DNA from: Secundilactobacillus silagincola
Lineage (GTDB): Bacteria; Bacillota; Bacilli; Lactobacillales; Lactobacillaceae
Assembly: GCF_002583405.1 (NCBI RefSeq)
Contig: NZ_BCMJ01000010.1
Span: 1 to 64,000, forward strand
DNA length: 64,000 nt
Reading direction: 5' to 3'
A model generated the notes under the pieces. That model saw only the letters and a list, made by a program, of their open reading frames with translations, was not told the origin of the DNA and searched no databases. The translations under genes and the position numbers were made by a program. Positions 49,107 to 57,757 of the stretch are shown in pieces (positions within the stretch are counted from its first letter, which is position 1; every line of letters begins with the position of its first letter).

Positions 49107-49955
49107 TTAGTGATTCTTTAAACCTAAAATATCGGTAATTTGAATCCAGCCAGTGACAGAACCACTCTTAACTTGGTACCAAATCGTCTGATCCTTAGTC
49201 ACAATTCCGCGAGCCATCACTTTGACTTTTTTGTTTGCCAACTGCTTGGTCCGAACAACCTTTGCTTTATCAGTTGCCGTTGGCACACCATTATAAAACT
49301 TGATCGTACCCGGCTTTACCGTTGCGGAACCTTCGTAACTCGCATAGTCTACGCCAGGGGTAATCCTGGTGCTCGTATCAGCATCTGTACTATTAGCAGA
49401 AGTTCGGTCAAAACGATCGTGCAAGTCATAGTCCGCAATGATTTTGTTCAGCTTGTTAGCATAGTCCTTATCAGTAGCATAGTTTTCCGCAACAATGTTA
49501 GTTGCTGTCATGTATGAACTAGCGTTTTCTCGCCAAGCGCCTTCATAAAGGAAGGGATTCCAAGTCGTACCGCCACGTAACACTTTAGCATAATCGTTTA
49601 AAGAAGCCTGCGCTGAAGGATAAACCTTGAAATTAGCCAGCGTATTGTACATTGAGCCACTAGCATTAGCTTCGTTAGTCGACATCGTTATCGAATGCCC
49701 ATCATAATTACCCTTAACACCGAAGTAATTATGGGCATCCATCGACAGCTGACTGGTTCCCCAATTACTTTCAAGGGCCGCCTGAGCCATCATGACTGAA
49801 CCATAAAGATGATTCTGGCGACTTACTTTTAATACCGGCTGACTCAGTCGATCAATAAAATCAGTATGTGCATCTGCCTGCGCAGTTTCCGTAGATAATA
49901 CACTGAGTCCGAGTATCGATACCAGCATAATTGTCAGTTTTTTCCAGAGCTTCAT
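49107..49955 (-). CDS. Secreted GH73 endo-beta-N-acetylglucosaminidase with SH3/GW-like tail
   Basis: 282 residues: signal peptide (about 1-27, cleavage near AQA), GH73 catalytic domain with AALESNWGTSQL providing the catalytic Glu, then an SH3/GW-like wall-binding unit ending SGSVTGWIQITDIL. Cleaves glycan strands in turnover or separation. Paralogue of the next gene upstream, in tandem. Confidence 0.87.
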   Translation of the reverse strand: MKLWKKLTIMLVSILGLSVLSTETAQADAHTDFIDRLSQPVLKVSRQNHLYGSVMMAQAALESNWGTSQLSMDAHNYFGVKGNYDGHSITMSTNEANASGSMYNTLANFKVYPSAQASLNDYAKVLRGGTTWNPFLYEGAWRENASSYMTATNIVAENYATDKDYANKLNKIIADYDLHDRFDRTSANSTDADTSTRITPGVDYASYEGSATVKPGTIKFYNGVPTATDKAKVVRTKQLANKKVKVMARGIVTKDQTIWYQVKSGSVTGWIQITDILGLKNH

Positions 49956-50056
49956 CTTAAAAGTCTCCCATCTAAAATACTAAACCGTTAATATTATATC
50001 GGTTTCTGAAGAATGCACAAGTTAATATTTGATAATAAATTGAAAACTTAAACTTT

Positions 50057-50092
50057 TAAAAAAGGCCCGTACCAGAAGCGGTACCAAGCCCA
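50057..50092 (-). terminator. Terminator after the second GH73 gene
   Basis: Minus strand: GGCTTGGTACC / GGTACGGGCC stem with 6-nt loop and six T. Confidence 0.75.
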
Positions 50093-50110
50093 TTTACATT
50101 TCCTATTTGG

Positions 50111-51223
50111 TTATTTCTTCACGGCTAAGGATGATACCCAGCCATTAATTGAACCCCCATGAATTCGGTACCACGTGGTCGTAATGCCACTTTGGATGTG
50201 AGTGGCCTTATCATCGATTTTTACCGATTGATTAACCAACGCTTTCGTTGTGGTTAACTGTTTTGCAATGTAAGTAGAATTGAAGACATGATTGTAAACT
50301 GGGTAGGCGCTTCCGACTAACTTAACCGTTTTTTTATAGCTAGAATAAGTCGTCTTTGGGAAACTAAGTGCGCTTGAATAAACCCAATACTTTTTCGCCG
50401 TGGTTTGTTTACTGAACCGAATGCGATACCAGTTGGTTTTGGTACTAACCTTATAACCACGCGCATCTATCCAAACGGGTCTGCCCTGCCAGCCCCCAAC
50501 TTTTGACCAGCCGTAATTAGTAGCTTTATATTTGCTACCCTTTACATGATTGTAAACTGCATAGCTTTTATATTTCGAACCTAACGTCGCTGTTTGATTG
50601 TCGGCACCAAAATAATATTTTACCGCGCTAGCGTTACTAGTCGGTTTCTTGCTTGGTACTGGTACGCTATCCAACGAATAAAATTTATACGTTTGAATCA
50701 GATTAATCAGTGAGGCGCCATAGTTTGGCGCAGTTGCGTAGGTCCCTGTTAACGCATTAGCCGCTGCCACATAGGTTGGCGCATTCTCTCGCCAAGTTCC
50801 CGCATAGTAATTTGCGTTCCAAGCAGTCCCATTACGCAAAAGCTGAGCATTATCCGTCATGGATGCAGTGGCATCCGGATATTTTTTAAATGCCGCCTGG
50901 GTGTAATAAAGCTGACCATTCTCGTTATACTCTGCAGTACTCATCGTCACGGAAGCACCGTTATAGGCGCCCTTAATACCAAAGTAATTATTAGCACTAG
51001 TTGAAAGCTGACTCGTCCCCCAGCCACTTTCCAACGCAGCCTGTGCCATCATTACGGATGGATACAATTTGTATTGATCAGCAACTTTTTTAACAGGCGA
51101 TGACATATGATTAATAAAACTGTCCGTCGTCGTGCTTGCTTGCACTCTGGTGTGCCCAGCACCAGATAAACCGCATACGACTAAGCCAACGGTGAGTAAC
51201 CCCACCATCCATTGTTTCCGCAT
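50111..51223 (-). CDS. Secreted GH73 endo-beta-N-acetylglucosaminidase with two GW-like repeats
   Basis: 370 residues: signal peptide (about 1-29), GH73 domain with AALESGWGTSQL, a short Pro/Ser linker (VPVPSKKPTS), then two wall-binding repeats rich in Tyr, Lys and Trp (each with VYNHV and a W-Y-R-I strand). The catalytic domain is close to that of the neighbour, pointing to tandem duplication with divergent binding tails. GAGGGGG precedes ATG; a TATAAT box is at 51259-51264. Confidence 0.87.
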   Translation of the reverse strand: MRKQWMVGLLTVGLVVCGLSGAGHTRVQASTTTDSFINHMSSPVKKVADQYKLYPSVMMAQAALESGWGTSQLSTSANNYFGIKGAYNGASVTMSTAEYNENGQLYYTQAAFKKYPDATASMTDNAQLLRNGTAWNANYYAGTWRENAPTYVAAANALTGTYATAPNYGASLINLIQTYKFYSLDSVPVPSKKPTSNASAVKYYFGADNQTATLGSKYKSYAVYNHVKGSKYKATNYGWSKVGGWQGRPVWIDARGYKVSTKTNWYRIRFSKQTTAKKYWVYSSALSFPKTTYSSYKKTVKLVGSAYPVYNHVFNSTYIAKQLTTTKALVNQSVKIDDKATHIQSGITTTWYRIHGGSINGWVSSLAVKK

Positions 51224-51323
51224 GTGTGCGTCCCCCTCAGATACAACAATTTATCCCTATTATAATTGGAATAGAAGCTGAAAACAAGCACGGTCAGCTA
51301 TCCTCTGTAATAACCGAGAAAGC

Positions 51324-51357
51324 TGTGACAAAATTCGATAGATTCCAGAGTTTTGGC
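51324..51357. repeat. Copy 3 of a short intergenic repeat
   Basis: TGTGACAAAATTC (51324-51336) is an exact inverted copy of 47609-47621, and TAGATTCCAGA (51339-51349) is an exact direct copy of 28682-28692, linking all three copies. Confidence 0.45.
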
Positions 51358-51480
51358 GTGTAATTAGACTGTATCAACATATAGAATTAAAGGACAGTGA
51401 CAACTAATTATGGCTAATAATTAATTGAAATACTTACCAATATAGATTTATGGCACAGTATCCTTGGTTTCGTTAGGAAC

Positions 51481-51513
51481 AAAAAAGAAGACCGACATTA
51501 CTGCCGCTCTTCT
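51481..51513 (-). terminator. Terminator of nagB
   Basis: Minus strand: AGAAGAGCGGCA / TGTCGGTCTTCT stem (two mismatches), 4-nt loop and six T. Confidence 0.75.
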
Positions 51514-51547
51514 CTCTTATGCTTGCTTCAATTCTCTCTAAATTGAA

Positions 51548-52285
51548 TTAGTATTCTTCACTTAACTTACTTGCCGCCGCTTCATCAATGATAATCGTCA
51601 CTTGATGATGTTGCTGTAGAAAACTAGCTGGAACATCGGTGGTAATTGGGCCTTCAATCATTGCCTTCACCGCATCCGCTTTTTCTGGACCATATGCTTC
51701 CAAAAGAATGTGCTTACTCGTTAAAATTGATGCAATTCCCATTGAGTAAGCGTAACGTGGCACTTCATCTTCGTTATCAAAGAAACGTGCATTAGCTTTG
51801 ATCGTTGATTCAGTCAGAGCTACCTTGTGTGTTCCAAGTGCCGGATCAGTGCCAGGTTCGTTAAAACCGATGTGACCGTTTTGACCAAGCCCTAAAATTT
51901 GCAAATCAATTGGGTTATCCGCAATCACTTGATCATAACGCTTCATCTCGGCTGCTGCATCGCTGTTCAAACCATCGGGCACGTATGAGTGTGCAAATGG
52001 TTTTTGGTCAAACAAGTGCTTTTGCATGAAGTAATGATAGCTTTGCGGATGATCAGGCGCTAAGCCAACGTATTCATCCAAGTTAACTGACGTCATTTGA
52101 CTAAAATCAAGATCACTCTTGGTAAGTTCCTCATAAGTTGTTACTGGTGTACTCCCAGTTGCTAAGCCAAACACTTTAGCGCCATCACGGTAGGCATTTT
52201 CAAAAACTTCGAAACCCTTCTGTCCGCCCTCAATACGATCTTTAACGATAATCACATTCATTTTTGCTTTTGTTGATTCTGACAT
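51548..52285 (-). CDS. nagB: Glucosamine-6-phosphate deaminase
   Basis: Converts glucosamine-6-P to fructose-6-P and ammonia, opposing GlmS. 245 residues with the family motifs [15 protein letters not shown] and [21 protein letters not shown] precedes ATG. The promoter carries two NagR-type operator sites. The 3' UTR contains GCATAAGAGAGAA (complement of 51510-51522), fully complementary to the predicted small RNA. Confidence 0.96.
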   Translation of the reverse strand: MSESTKAKMNVIIVKDRIEGGQKGFEVFENAYRDGAKVFGLATGSTPVTTYEELTKSDLDFSQMTSVNLDEYVGLAPDHPQSYHYFMQKHLFDQKPFAHSYVPDGLNSDAAAEMKRYDQVIADNPIDLQILGLGQNGHIGFNEPGTDPALGTHKVALTESTIKANARFFDNEDEVPRYAYSMGIASILTSKHILLEAYGPEKADAVKAMIEGPITTDVPASFLQQHHQVTIIIDEAAASKLSEEY

Positions 52286-52303
52286 GATTCGCCACTCCTT
52301 TTG

Positions 52304-52345
52304 TTGGTATAGCCCAATAATAAGTCATCTAGACCAATATTGCAA
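52304..52345 (-). promoter_or_regulatory. nagB promoter with NagR-type operators
   Basis: Minus-strand promoter TTGCAA (52340-52345), 17 nt, TATTAT (52317-52322). Operator TTGGTATAGCCCAAT (52304-52318) overlaps the -10 and start; a second half-site TCTAGACCAAT (52328-52338) lies in the spacer. Both resemble the ATTGGTATAGACCAAT site of GntR-family NagR (YvoA) in B. subtilis, indicating repression relieved by amino-sugar phosphates. Confidence 0.7.
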
Positions 52346-52364
52346 GAAAAATGACCAATTCTGT

Positions 52365-52511
52365 TTAATAACTTACTTTCCGACTGCTCCGCTGCCTGTC
52401 ACCACGCTTATTGGCAGCTAATGTATTTTGCTGCGTTTTAAACTTTTTCCAGGTAGCATCGCGCTTCTCAGCTGCTTGCTTATTTTGACTACGCTTCTTA
52501 GTGAATTTCAT
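52365..52511 (-). CDS. Small basic protein, 48 aa
   Basis: Lys/Arg/Gln-rich peptide starting MKFTKKRSQNKQAAEKRD at ATG 52511, with GAGGG before it; the longer frame has no ribosome site. Likely nucleic-acid or ribosome associated by composition only. Function unknown. Confidence 0.5.
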   Translation of the reverse strand: MKFTKKRSQNKQAAEKRDATWKKFKTQQNTLAANKRGDRQRSSRKVSY

Positions 52512-52675
52512 TTTTATCGTCCCTCTCTCTATTGCGCGATTGTACCACGCTAAGCTTTCAGCGTCTACGAAATTGCTTGAAAGCGTCAAATTATCTGTTT
52601 CACAAATAGTCTGCTTTCGCCAATAATTCTACAAAAGCGCTATAATGAATTCAAATTCCAAACAGGAGGCTTATC

Positions 52676-53299
52676 ATGCAACATTACGCCAGTAAGTCGC
52701 TGAATTCAGCGAAACGCTATAAGTTATTATCTGGAAGTATTATTCCACGTCCAATTGCTTGGGTCACCACGCTAGGAGTAAAACCCACTCAAACTTTGAA
52801 TATCGCACCCTTCAGCTTTTTTTCGGCCATGTCTAGCGAATTGCCCCTCATCACACTATCTATTGGCCGCAAACATGATCAGCTCAAAGACACTGCTGCT
52901 AATATTTTAGATAATCAAGAAGCCGTCGTACATCTTGTGAGTCAATCACTGGCTACTGAGATGAACCAAACAGCTGCTAGCTTGCCCCGAGACCAAAGTG
53001 AACTCACCCTTACTCATCTCGATCTTACACCGAGTAAAACCATTTCAGTTCCCGCGTTGACCGCACCCAAAGTCCGGTTTGAAACTACTCTTTATCAGTA
53101 CGTACCCGTGACTGGCGACAACGCCCAGGTACTCAGCGACCTTTTTATACTTGAGGTCACGGACTTTTACTTTGCCGACGACGTCTTGGATCCAAAGACT
53201 TTTCACGTTAATGCAACTCGTCTTGACCCATTGGCACGGCTTGCCGGTTCAACTTACGGGACGGTCGATGACCTATTCGAAATGAAACGTCCATTATAA
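52676..53299 (+). CDS. Flavin reductase-like FMN-binding protein
   Basis: 207 residues of the flavin reductase/flavoredoxin family: SGSIIPRPIAWVTT binds FMN, followed by the PFSFFSAMS segment. AGGAGG precedes ATG. Physiological partner unknown; such proteins act as NAD(P)H:flavin reductases or small flavoproteins. Confidence 0.85.
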   Translation: MQHYASKSLNSAKRYKLLSGSIIPRPIAWVTTLGVKPTQTLNIAPFSFFSAMSSELPLITLSIGRKHDQLKDTAANILDNQEAVVHLVSQSLATEMNQTAASLPRDQSELTLTHLDLTPSKTISVPALTAPKVRFETTLYQYVPVTGDNAQVLSDLFILEVTDFYFADDVLDPKTFHVNATRLDPLARLAGSTYGTVDDLFEMKRPL

Positions 53300-53308
53300 T
53301 TTTGCACT

Positions 53309-53353
53309 AAAAAACATCATCATCAGTTAACTTGGACTGATAATGATGTTTTT
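53309..53353. terminator. Bidirectional terminator between flavin reductase and glmS
   Basis: Stem AAAAACATCATCATCAGT / ACTGATAATGATGTTTTT (one mismatch) with A/T runs both sides. Confidence 0.85.
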
Positions 53354-53368
53354 GGTTTAACTCAATTA

Positions 53369-55186
53369 TTATTCAACGGTCACACTCTTAGCTAAGTTAC
53401 GTGGTTTATCAACGTCTAAGCCCTTATTAAGGCTCGTGTAATAAGCAATCAGCTGCGTTGGTACGACACTCAGTAACGGCGTCATCAGCTCATCAACGTC
53501 TGGCAGAACAATGTCATCACCGGGTTTAGCTAAGCTTTCAGAAACAATGGTCAGAATATGAGCGCCACGTGCCATGGTTTCTTGCAGGTTTGAACGGGTT
53601 AAACCAGCTGTCTTCTCTTGAGTAATAATGCCAATCACTGGTGTCCCCTTTTCAATCAAAGCAATCGTCCCATGCTTTAATTCACCAGAAGCAAAGCCCT
53701 CAGCTTGAACGTAGGAAATTTCCTTCAACTTCAAAGCGGCTTCGAGCGACACGTTCTGGTCAACTCCACGACCAATGTAAAAGGCGTTTGGCGTATTCAA
53801 GAAAGATGCTTTGGCTAACTCTTCAATCTTATTCTTCTCGTCTACAAGTGCCTGAATGCCTGTTGCAACCAGTCCTAATTGGTGACGAACGTCAAACCGT
53901 TGTGCAACGATCTGATTATCAGCCTCACCCAAGGCCTTAGCGAGAATTGCTTCAAGCGCAATCTGTGCAGTGTAAGCCTTAGTAGATGCCACCGCAATTT
54001 CTGGACCTGCATGGAGCAACAATGTATAGGTTGCTTCACGTGATAAGGTCGAATTTTGAACGTTAGTAATGGTTAAACTTTCGTAACCACCTGCGTTAAC
54101 GTTGACTAAGACTTCACGTGAGTCAGCTGTCTCCCCACTTTGTGACAAGAAAATGAAGAATGGTTTCTTAGACAAAATAGGCTCTTCATAAGCAAATTCA
54201 GATGAAACATGTACTTCCGTAGGTGTTTGGGTCAGACTTTCAAATAATCGTTTACCAACCAGACCAGCATGGTAACTGGTACCAGCACCCACGATATAAA
54301 TCCGATCAGCTTGCTTCATTGAATTCAATAATTTATCACTGATCACTGGCTCGCCAGTTTCAGATAAATAAACCTGGGCTAAACGCCGCATCACGTTTGG
54401 CTGTTCATCGATTTCTTTCAACATGTAGAATGGATAAGTACCCTTATCAGTTTCGTTGGCATCCATATCAACGTGGAAAGTCTTCCGTTCTACCGACTTG
54501 CCATCTCGATCTTCAATTTTAACTTCGTTAGGCTTAATGGTCACAACTTCTCCGTCCATTAACTCCAAGAAGTCGTGAGTTTCGCGCAACATTGCTAAAG
54601 CATCAGAACAAACAACGTTGAAACCATCACCGACACCAATCAGTAATGGGCTCTTGTTCTTAGCAACGTAAAGCGTCTCTGGGTCCTCACGATCCATCAA
54701 CAGAAAGGCATACGAAGAACCTTTGAGTAAGCTCAACGCTTTGGTAAAGGCATCATGCGCATTAAGCCCTTCTTCTACAGCAAATTTATCTACCAACTGA
54801 ACCATTACTTCAGTATCAGTTTGACTGGTAAAGGGAACGTCGCTTAGATAGTCACTCTTAAGTTCCTGAAAGTTGTCAATTACACCATTATGAACTAAAT
54901 AGAAACGATCATCTTTTGAAACTTGTGGATGAGCATTAGCAACACTCACAACACCATGGGTTGCCCAGCGAGTATGTCCGATACCAGTTGTCCCGTGAAC
55001 TTCAGGGCCAACTTCACGTCGTAAATCAGCAATTCGTCCCTTTTCTTTCACGAGAAAATCCTTACCGCTTTGGTCGTTTACATAAATTCCCGCTGAATCG
55101 TAACCTCGATATTCAAGCTTTTGTAGACCATCAAGTAAGATTTTTACTGCATTATCACTGCCTGTAACACCGACAATTCCACACAT
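53369..55186 (-). CDS. glmS: Glutamine-fructose-6-phosphate aminotransferase
   Basis: Makes glucosamine-6-P from fructose-6-P and glutamine, the entry to UDP-GlcNAc. 605 residues: glutaminase domain with Cys2 (MCGIVGV) as nucleophile and two SIS isomerase domains (SQSGETADS, STKAY). The 5' leader (55187-55258) is too short and lacks the core of a glmS ribozyme; instead the promoter is flanked by NagR-type sites. Confidence 0.97.
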   Translation of the reverse strand: MCGIVGVTGSDNAVKILLDGLQKLEYRGYDSAGIYVNDQSGKDFLVKEKGRIADLRREVGPEVHGTTGIGHTRWATHGVVSVANAHPQVSKDDRFYLVHNGVIDNFQELKSDYLSDVPFTSQTDTEVMVQLVDKFAVEEGLNAHDAFTKALSLLKGSSYAFLLMDREDPETLYVAKNKSPLLIGVGDGFNVVCSDALAMLRETHDFLELMDGEVVTIKPNEVKIEDRDGKSVERKTFHVDMDANETDKGTYPFYMLKEIDEQPNVMRRLAQVYLSETGEPVISDKLLNSMKQADRIYIVGAGTSYHAGLVGKRLFESLTQTPTEVHVSSEFAYEEPILSKKPFFIFLSQSGETADSREVLVNVNAGGYESLTITNVQNSTLSREATYTLLLHAGPEIAVASTKAYTAQIALEAILAKALGEADNQIVAQRFDVRHQLGLVATGIQALVDEKNKIEELAKASFLNTPNAFYIGRGVDQNVSLEAALKLKEISYVQAEGFASGELKHGTIALIEKGTPVIGIITQEKTAGLTRSNLQETMARGAHILTIVSESLAKPGDDIVLPDVDELMTPLLSVVPTQLIAYYTSLNKGLDVDKPRNLAKSVTVE

Positions 55187-55220
55187 AAGATTTCATCCTC
55201 TAATTTTCATAATATTTTAA

Positions 55221-55323
55221 TTGGTATAGACTCAATAAGGTCTCATATATCTATGAACATGTATACTTTACAGTCTTTTAAATTGGTTGTCAATATTTAC
55301 GTTTAAAATGGTATAGATTGAAA
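55221..55323 (-). promoter_or_regulatory. glmS promoter flanked by two NagR-type operators
   Basis: Minus-strand promoter TTGACA (55288-55293), 17 nt, TAAAGT (55265-55270). Sites TTGGTATAGACTCAAT (55221-55236, in the leader) and ATGGTATAGATTGA (55309-55322, upstream of -35) lie about 87 bp apart, near eight helical turns, which would allow looping by a dimeric regulator. Confidence 0.65.
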
Positions 55324-55348
55324 ACGCGTACTTACGTTGGTAAAGCTA

Positions 55349-55393
55349 AAAAAAGCGGTTTTCAAACGCTATTGTTTGAAAACCGCTTTTTTG
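55349..55393. terminator. Terminator after glmM
   Basis: 19-bp perfect stem AAAAAAGCGGTTTTCAAAC with its complement, 6-nt loop, T runs both ways. Confidence 0.85.
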
Positions 55394-55403
55394 TTTCATA
55401 GAA

Positions 55404-56753
55404 TTACTCGATTCCAACTTCACTCTTAACCACTTCGACGATTCGATTAACATAACCATCGACAGCTTCTTGAGTTGGCGCTTCTGCCATGACTCGCAAT
55501 AATGGTTCAGTCCCACTAGGACGAACTAAAACGCGACCATCGCCAGACATCTCTTTTTCAACTGTATCAATAATCCCTTTGATAGCAGGATTATCTAAAG
55601 CTGCTTTCTTATCAGCAACTTTGACGTTAATCAGTTGTTGTGGGTAGTCTTGAACATCAGCTGCGAGTTCGGACAATTTTTTACCGGTTTCCTTCATAAT
55701 GTGTAAGAGTTGTAAACTGGTCAACATGCCATCGCCAGTTGTGTTAAAGTCCAAGAAAACAATGTGGCCAGATTGTTCACCACCGAGGTTGTAGCCGTTA
55801 GCAAGCATTTCTTCAACGACGTAACGATCCCCAACCTTAGTTTTAACACTGGTTAGCCCATGTGCTTCCATGGCTTTGTACATCCCCAAGTTACTCATTA
55901 CAGTGGTCACGATGGTGTCCTTTTTAAGACGGCCATGTTCGGACATGTATTTCCCACAAATATACATGATCTTGTCACCATTGATCACGTTACCTTCTTC
56001 ATCAACCGCAATGCAACGGTCACCGTCGCCATCAAAAGCCAACCCAATGGAAACACCCTTTTCAACCACAAACTTTTGCAGCTGTTCCGGATGTGTTGAG
56101 CCCACCTGATCGTTAATGTTCAACCCATTAGGCGTGGTTGCAATGGTATCGAACTCAGCACCCAAATCAGCATATAATCGCGAAACTAAGTTGCTGGTTG
56201 CACCATTAGCTGAATCAACCGCGATGTGCATGCCAGTAAGATCATCGTCAATCGTCTGTTCCAAAAATTGAATGTACTTTTGACTGCCTTCTTGGTAATC
56301 TTCAACAGTCCCTAAGCCCTTAGCAGCTGGCCTTGGTAAAGTATCTTTCTGTTCCAGCAGCTTTTCGATTTCATCTTCCAGATCATCAGAAAGCTTGTAG
56401 CCATCAGCACCAAAGAATTTAATTCCGTTATCTTCAACTGGATTGTGTGAAGCCGTCAGCATCACACCGGCATCCGCACCCTGCGTACGCACCAAGTAGG
56501 CCACTGCAGGCGTAGTAATGACGCCAAGACGTAAAACTTCAATTCCAACAGATAAGAGACCGGCCACGATTGCTTCTTCCAACATCTGCCCTGAAATTCG
56601 TGTATCACGAGCAACTAACACTTGTGGTTGCTCACGTTCAGTAGCGTGTTCTGTCAATACATAACCGCCTGCTCGACCAAGTCGAAAAGCCAGTTCTGGG
56701 GTTAACTCCTGGTTAGCAATACCACGTACACCATCAGTTCCAAAATACTTCAT
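55404..56753 (-). CDS. glmM: Phosphoglucosamine mutase
   Basis: Converts glucosamine-6-P to glucosamine-1-P. Phosphoserine Ser102 in TASHNP, metal loop DGDGDR, and C-terminal phosphate loop RPSGTEP. 449 residues. Last gene of cdaA-cdaR-glmM, the conserved Firmicutes operon in which c-di-AMP cyclase and GlmM interact. Confidence 0.97.
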   Translation of the reverse strand: MKYFGTDGVRGIANQELTPELAFRLGRAGGYVLTEHATEREQPQVLVARDTRISGQMLEEAIVAGLLSVGIEVLRLGVITTPAVAYLVRTQGADAGVMLTASHNPVEDNGIKFFGADGYKLSDDLEDEIEKLLEQKDTLPRPAAKGLGTVEDYQEGSQKYIQFLEQTIDDDLTGMHIAVDSANGATSNLVSRLYADLGAEFDTIATTPNGLNINDQVGSTHPEQLQKFVVEKGVSIGLAFDGDGDRCIAVDEEGNVINGDKIMYICGKYMSEHGRLKKDTIVTTVMSNLGMYKAMEAHGLTSVKTKVGDRYVVEEMLANGYNLGGEQSGHIVFLDFNTTGDGMLTSLQLLHIMKETGKKLSELAADVQDYPQQLINVKVADKKAALDNPAIKGIIDTVEKEMSGDGRVLVRPSGTEPLLRVMAEAPTQEAVDGYVNRIVEVVKSEVGIE

Positions 56754-56779
56754 GTTTAATTTTCCTCATTTCCAGATTA

Positions 56780-57757
56780 TCATTTAGATTCAGTTGTAAT
56801 CGTTACCTTAACGCTAGCAGGATCCGTTCCCGTAACCTTGTTAGCTTCTGCATCTAAACTAATTGTTTTTGTTTTTTGATTTTTAACATCACTGACATCA
56901 ACGTCTGCATCAAATTCTGATATAGCCTTTAACTCCGACTCAGAACCAAAGACCTGAATGGACTTAGTACTGCTTTGGAAACTATATTCCTGATTGCTAT
57001 TGGCGTTTTTTGCTTTAAATTTCAGGGGTACCTGCTTCGAATGGCCCCTTGCCGTAATCGGTAGGTTAACTTGGGTAGTAGCAGGGGTCAAGATGACGTT
57101 CACTGTCTGACCATTCTTATCTAGTGCCTCGATAACGGCCTCACTGTTCACGGATTTCTTGGTATTTTGAGCCAAGTTCAATTGTGCAACAACCCTACTG
57201 ATTCGATCAATCTCACCCTCAGCACCAGTGGCTTTAACACTGGTAACATCGCTATTTGCACTACCGGCAACGTAATTTTTAGCAATCCGCGTCTTATCAT
57301 ACTGGACACTAACTGGAAAACTTACCGTTTGTCGAGGCTGAATATTAACTTTAATATTAGCTGGCGCAATTTGGTAGCTGATATCACGGTTTAAGCCGTC
57401 CTGTTTTAACTTAACCGAATGTTCGCCGGGTTTGAGACCAGTCAAATTAGCGAACACCCTGAAATTTTGCGTATTCGCTGTAGCGGTAACTAAAGCGGCC
57501 GGACCGCGTAAATGAACCTTTACTTTTTCTGGATAACCCGTGACGAAATACTTATCCGAATCCACGTTCAATCTCAATTGAACGGAAACGGTTTTATGTT
57601 CCGTAGCCGTTAGGGTCGTGGAATTAGTCCCTCCCGTATTATTCGTTTGCTGAGTTGAGATACTTTTAGAACTATTTACGTATAAAAATAAGCAGACAGC
57701 CAAAAATAAGGAAATCAACCGATAAGTCCAACGACTATTGAAAATTTTCTTCATCAC
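56780..57757 (-). CDS. cdaR: CdaA regulatory protein CdaR (YbbR domains)
   Basis: 325 residues: one N-terminal membrane helix (about 10-27), a Thr/Asn-rich stretch, then three YbbR-type beta domains outside the membrane. CdaR binds and modulates diadenylate cyclase CdaA. GTGATG start overlaps the cdaA stop; spacing to glmM is 26 bp. Confidence 0.92.
   Translation of the reverse strand: MMKKIFNSRWTYRLISLFLAVCLFLYVNSSKSISTQQTNNTGGTNSTTLTATEHKTVSVQLRLNVDSDKYFVTGYPEKVKVHLRGPAALVTATANTQNFRVFANLTGLKPGEHSVKLKQDGLNRDISYQIAPANIKVNIQPRQTVSFPVSVQYDKTRIAKNYVAGSANSDVTSVKATGAEGEIDRISRVVAQLNLAQNTKKSVNSEAVIEALDKNGQTVNVILTPATTQVNLPITARGHSKQVPLKFKAKNANSNQEYSFQSSTKSIQVFGSESELKAISEFDADVDVSDVKNQKTKTISLDAEANKVTGTDPASVKVTITTESK

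Larger units (their letters stand above)
51224..51547. other. Intergenic region between GH73 gene and nagB
   Basis: 324 bp. Holds the GH73 promoter -10 (TATAAT, 51259-51264 minus), the third short repeat (51324-51357), the nagB terminator and nagB 3' UTR. Nothing coding is seen in 51360-51480. Confidence 0.55.

Noticed and set aside
52570-52584. cre-like TTGAAAGCGTCAAAT upstream of the flavin reductase
   Set aside because: Two mismatches at conserved cre positions.
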